This document shows positions 4,328 through 5,982 of a stretch of DNA of 5,982 bases, one piece after another. The first letter of the stretch is position 1; every line of letters starts with the position of its first letter. The DNA lies in the NCBI GenBank assembly GCA_019236485.1, contig JAFAIY010000488.1, positions 1 to 5,982 of the forward strand. Reading direction: 5' to 3'. The stretch comes from Comamonas sp. (GTDB lineage Bacteria > Pseudomonadota > Gammaproteobacteria > Burkholderiales > Burkholderiaceae_C). Both the position numbers and the translations under genes were made by a program. A model generated the notes under the pieces. That model was not told the origin of the DNA and did no database searches. It was given only the letters and a program-made list of their open reading frames with translations.

Positions 4328-5982
4328 GCGGCCGGATGAACAGCATGCGTTTCCTGCCCGTCAACTCCCAGGCGCTGATGGTGGAACTGGCCGACCTGGG
4401 CCAGACCCTGGCGCTGCTGGCCTCGCTGCAGGCCAGTCCCATTCACGGCGTGCGCGAGCTGGTGCCGGCCGCGCGCACCATACTCGTGCAGTTCGCGCCG
4501 CATCTCGTCTCGGCCGCAGCGCTGGTACGCGAGATCGCGGGCCGCGATCTGGGCGGCAATGTGCAGCGCAGCGATGTGCTGGTGCAGATTCCCGTGCGCT
4601 ACGACGGCGAGGACCTGGCCGAGGTGGCGCAGATCCTGGGCCTCAGCGCCGAGGAAGTGGTGCGCCGCCACACGGGCAGCGAATGGTCGGTGGCCTTTAC
4701 GGGCTTTGCGCCGGGCTTTGCCTATCTGAGCGGCGGCGACCCCTGCTTCAACGTGCCGCGCCGCGCCACGCCGCGCACCAAGGTGCCCGCGGGCGCCGTG
4801 GCCCTGGCCGGCAGCTTCAGCGCCGTCTATCCCCAGGCCAGCCCCGGCGGCTGGCAGATCATAGGCGTGACCGATACGGCCATGTGGGATCTGTCGCGCG
4901 ACCTGCCCGCGCTCTTGCAGCCCGGCTACCGCGTTCGCTTTGTCGATGCGGCTGCTCTGGAAAAAATAGCTGCTGGCGTGGGCGATCAAAGCATATCGAA
5001 CGCAGATGACTCTGTAGCCAAGCAAGAGCAGGCGCAGGCAGCTATCGAATCGAAAGCGGGTGCGGGCGCGCAACATGGCCTGAAGGTGCGTGCGACCGGT
5101 CTGCTCACCCTGTTCCAGGATCTGGGCCGCCACGGCCAGGCGGGGCAGGGCGTATCGGCTTCGGGCGCCATGGACCAGGGCGCGCTCAAGCTCGCCAACC
5201 GCCTGGTCGGCAATGCCAGCGATGCCCCCGCGCTGGAAACCGTGGGGGGCGGCCTGGCCTTGCAAAGCCTGGGCGAGCAGGTGGTCGCCGTCACGGGCGC
5301 CGCTGCGCCGCTCACTCTGGTCACGGCCGACGGCCGCGAGTGGTCCGTGCCCGGCCATGCGCCGCTGGCGCTGGCCGATGGCGATATCTTGCGCATAGGC
5401 CAGCCTGTGGCCGGTGCGCGCTGCTATGTGGCCGTGCGCGGCGGCTATGCGGTGGACAACGTGCTCGGCAGTGCCAGCACCGACACCCTGGCCCATGTGG
5501 GGCCCGAGGCCTTGCGCGTGGGCCAGGTGCTGGCCATCAAGGCCGCTGAGCATTCCAGCGTGGGCGAGGCGCAGCAGCCACCCGCGGCTCTGCCCGCGGC
5601 CGGGCAGGAGGTGGTGCTGGACCTCACTCTGGGCCCGCGCACCGACTGGTTCACGCCCGAGGCCGTGGCCCTGCTGGCCGGCCAGCGCTGGCAGGTCACG
5701 CCGCAGTCCAACCGCGTGGGCCTGCGCCTGGCCGGCGACCTGGCTTTGACCCGCGCCATCACCAGTGAGTTGCCCAGCGAGGGCACGCCGCTGGGCGCCA
5801 TCCAGGTACCCGCCAGCGGCCAGCCCGTGCTGTTTCTGGCCGACCATCCCTTGACGGGCGGCTATCCGGTGATCGGCTGCGTGGCGCCCCACCACCTGGA
5901 CCTGGCGGGGCAGATTCCCGTCGGCGCCTGGATTCGTTTTAACCCCATCCGTGGTTTTGCCGAGCTTGTGCCTGCGGCGACG
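4324..5982 (+). CDS. pxpB-pxpC: Fused 5-oxoprolinase subunits PxpB-PxpC (3' end outside window)
   Basis: A single open frame of 553 codons runs to the right edge with no stop. Residues about 8-210 are PxpB (KipI/allophanate-hydrolase subunit 1 type): [16 protein letters not shown] (124-139), [13 protein letters not shown] (145-157) and [16 protein letters not shown] (168-183). Residues about 253-553 are PxpC (KipA/subunit 2 type): [20 protein letters not shown] (263-282), [16 protein letters not shown] (282-297), [20 protein letters not shown] (367-386), [12 protein letters not shown] (460-471), [18 protein letters not shown] (481-498) and [13 protein letters not shown] (506-518). Both halves look intact, and probably only a few C-terminal residues are missing. 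Possible starts are ATG 4324 (overlaps the pxpA stop), 4336 and 4345; I use the first because of the ATGA overlap, though [15 protein letters not shown] from 4345 already holds the conserved beginning. In many bacteria the two subunits are separate genes, and fusions also occur. The linker (about 211-252) has unusual DNA; see the repeat entry. Confidence 0.95.
   Translation, partial: MSGRMNSMRFLPVNSQALMVELADLGQTLALLASLQASPIHGVRELVPAARTILVQFAPHLVSAAALVREIAGRDLGGNVQRSDVLVQIPVRYDGEDLAEVAQILGLSAEEVVRRHTGSEWSVAFTGFAPGFAYLSGGDPCFNVPRRATPRTKVPAGAVALAGSFSAVYPQASPGGWQIIGVTDTAMWDLSRDLPALLQPGYRVRFVDAAALEKIAAGVGDQSISNADDSVAKQEQAQAAIESKAGAGAQHGLKVRATGLLTLFQDLGRHGQAGQGVSASGAMDQGALKLANRLVGNASDAPALETVGGGLALQSLGEQVVAVTGAAAPLTLVTADGREWSVPGHAPLALADGDILRIGQPVAGARCYVAVRGGYAVDNVLGSASTDTLAHVGPEALRVGQVLAIKAAEHSSVGEAQQPPAALPAAGQEVVLDLTLGPRTDWFTPEAVALLAGQRWQVTPQSNRVGLRLAGDLALTRAITSELPSEGTPLGAIQVPASGQPVLFLADHPLTGGYPVIGCVAPHHLDLAGQIPVGAWIRFNPIRGFAELVPAAT
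4961..5050 (+). repeat. Repeat-like insert encoding the PxpB-PxpC linker
   Basis: The arm ATAGCTGCTGGCG (4966-4978), preceded by six A residues (4961-4966, the last being the first base of the arm), is complementary in 11 of 13 positions to CGCAGGCAGCTAT (5033-5045). The outer eight pairs, ATAGCTGC/GCAGCTAT, are perfect. Over codons 4954-5061 only 17 of 36 end in G or C, while 19 of 20 do in the adjacent stretch 4801-4860. Rare AT-ending codons (ATA twice, GTA, TCT, CAA) cluster here. The encoded residues are a low-complexity Ala/Gln/Glu/Ser linker with no domain. ATAGCTGC-ended short repeats are, from memory, a common intergenic element in Comamonadaceae; membership of this copy is inference. 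The reading frame is kept through the whole element. Confidence 0.6.

Noticed and set aside
4961..5050. A complete insertion sequence or a frameshifted junction between pxpB and pxpC
   Set aside because: There is no transposase, no evident target duplication, and the frame is continuous. Only a short repeat-like segment is supported.
4084..5895. A 603-codon open frame on the minus strand opposite pxpA and pxpB-pxpC
   Set aside because: Same reason: a His/Gly/Arg/Gln-rich shadow of two well-supported genes. The plus-strand frame shows PxpB and PxpC motifs throughout.

Overview
The window is GC-rich and chromosomal. It looks like a betaproteobacterium, most likely Burkholderiales/Comamonadaceae (Comamonas or Delftia type). 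This rests on strongly G/C-biased third codon positions, the protein sequences, and a short ATAGCTGC-type dispersed repeat that I associate from memory with that family. The assignment is inference; no database search was run.

Layout: (1) positions 1-139 hold the last 45 codons of glmS, closed by a strong A/T-flanked hairpin terminator at 141-169. (2) A GntR-family regulator of the FCD (FadR) type lies on the minus strand at 216-893, convergent with glmS. (3) A 304-bp divergent control region (894-1197) contains an AT-rich island: 32% GC over 981-1080 by hand count. Inside it is a perfect 6-1-6 inverted repeat that fits the FadR-subfamily operator consensus, plus helically phased half-site copies. 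Nearer the first structural gene are a possible 19-codon leader ORF and a GNRA-capped hairpin. (4) On the plus strand is a tightly packed set of five genes: DUF969 membrane protein, DUF979 membrane protein (ATGA overlap), pcp (pyroglutamyl-peptidase I), pxpA, and a single-reading-frame pxpB-pxpC fusion that overlaps pxpA by ATGA and runs off the right edge.

Together these genes make a self-contained 5-oxoproline (pyroglutamate) salvage unit. Pcp clips N-terminal pyroglutamate from peptides. The DUF969/DUF979 pair, always-hydrophobic and translationally coupled here, is the obvious candidate for moving 5-oxoproline or pyroglutamyl peptides across the inner membrane. PxpA plus PxpB-PxpC form the ATP-dependent 5-oxoprolinase that yields glutamate. 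The divergent FCD regulator probably controls the set in response to a small carboxylate, plausibly 5-oxoproline.

The most unusual feature is inside the pxpB-pxpC fusion. The roughly 40-residue linker joining the two domains is encoded by DNA of quite different composition (about half the codons end in G/C, against nearly all in the flanks), bounded by imperfect inverted ATAGCTGC/GCAGCTAT arms. It looks like an intergenic dispersed repeat that has become coding sequence and bridges two formerly separate subunit genes.
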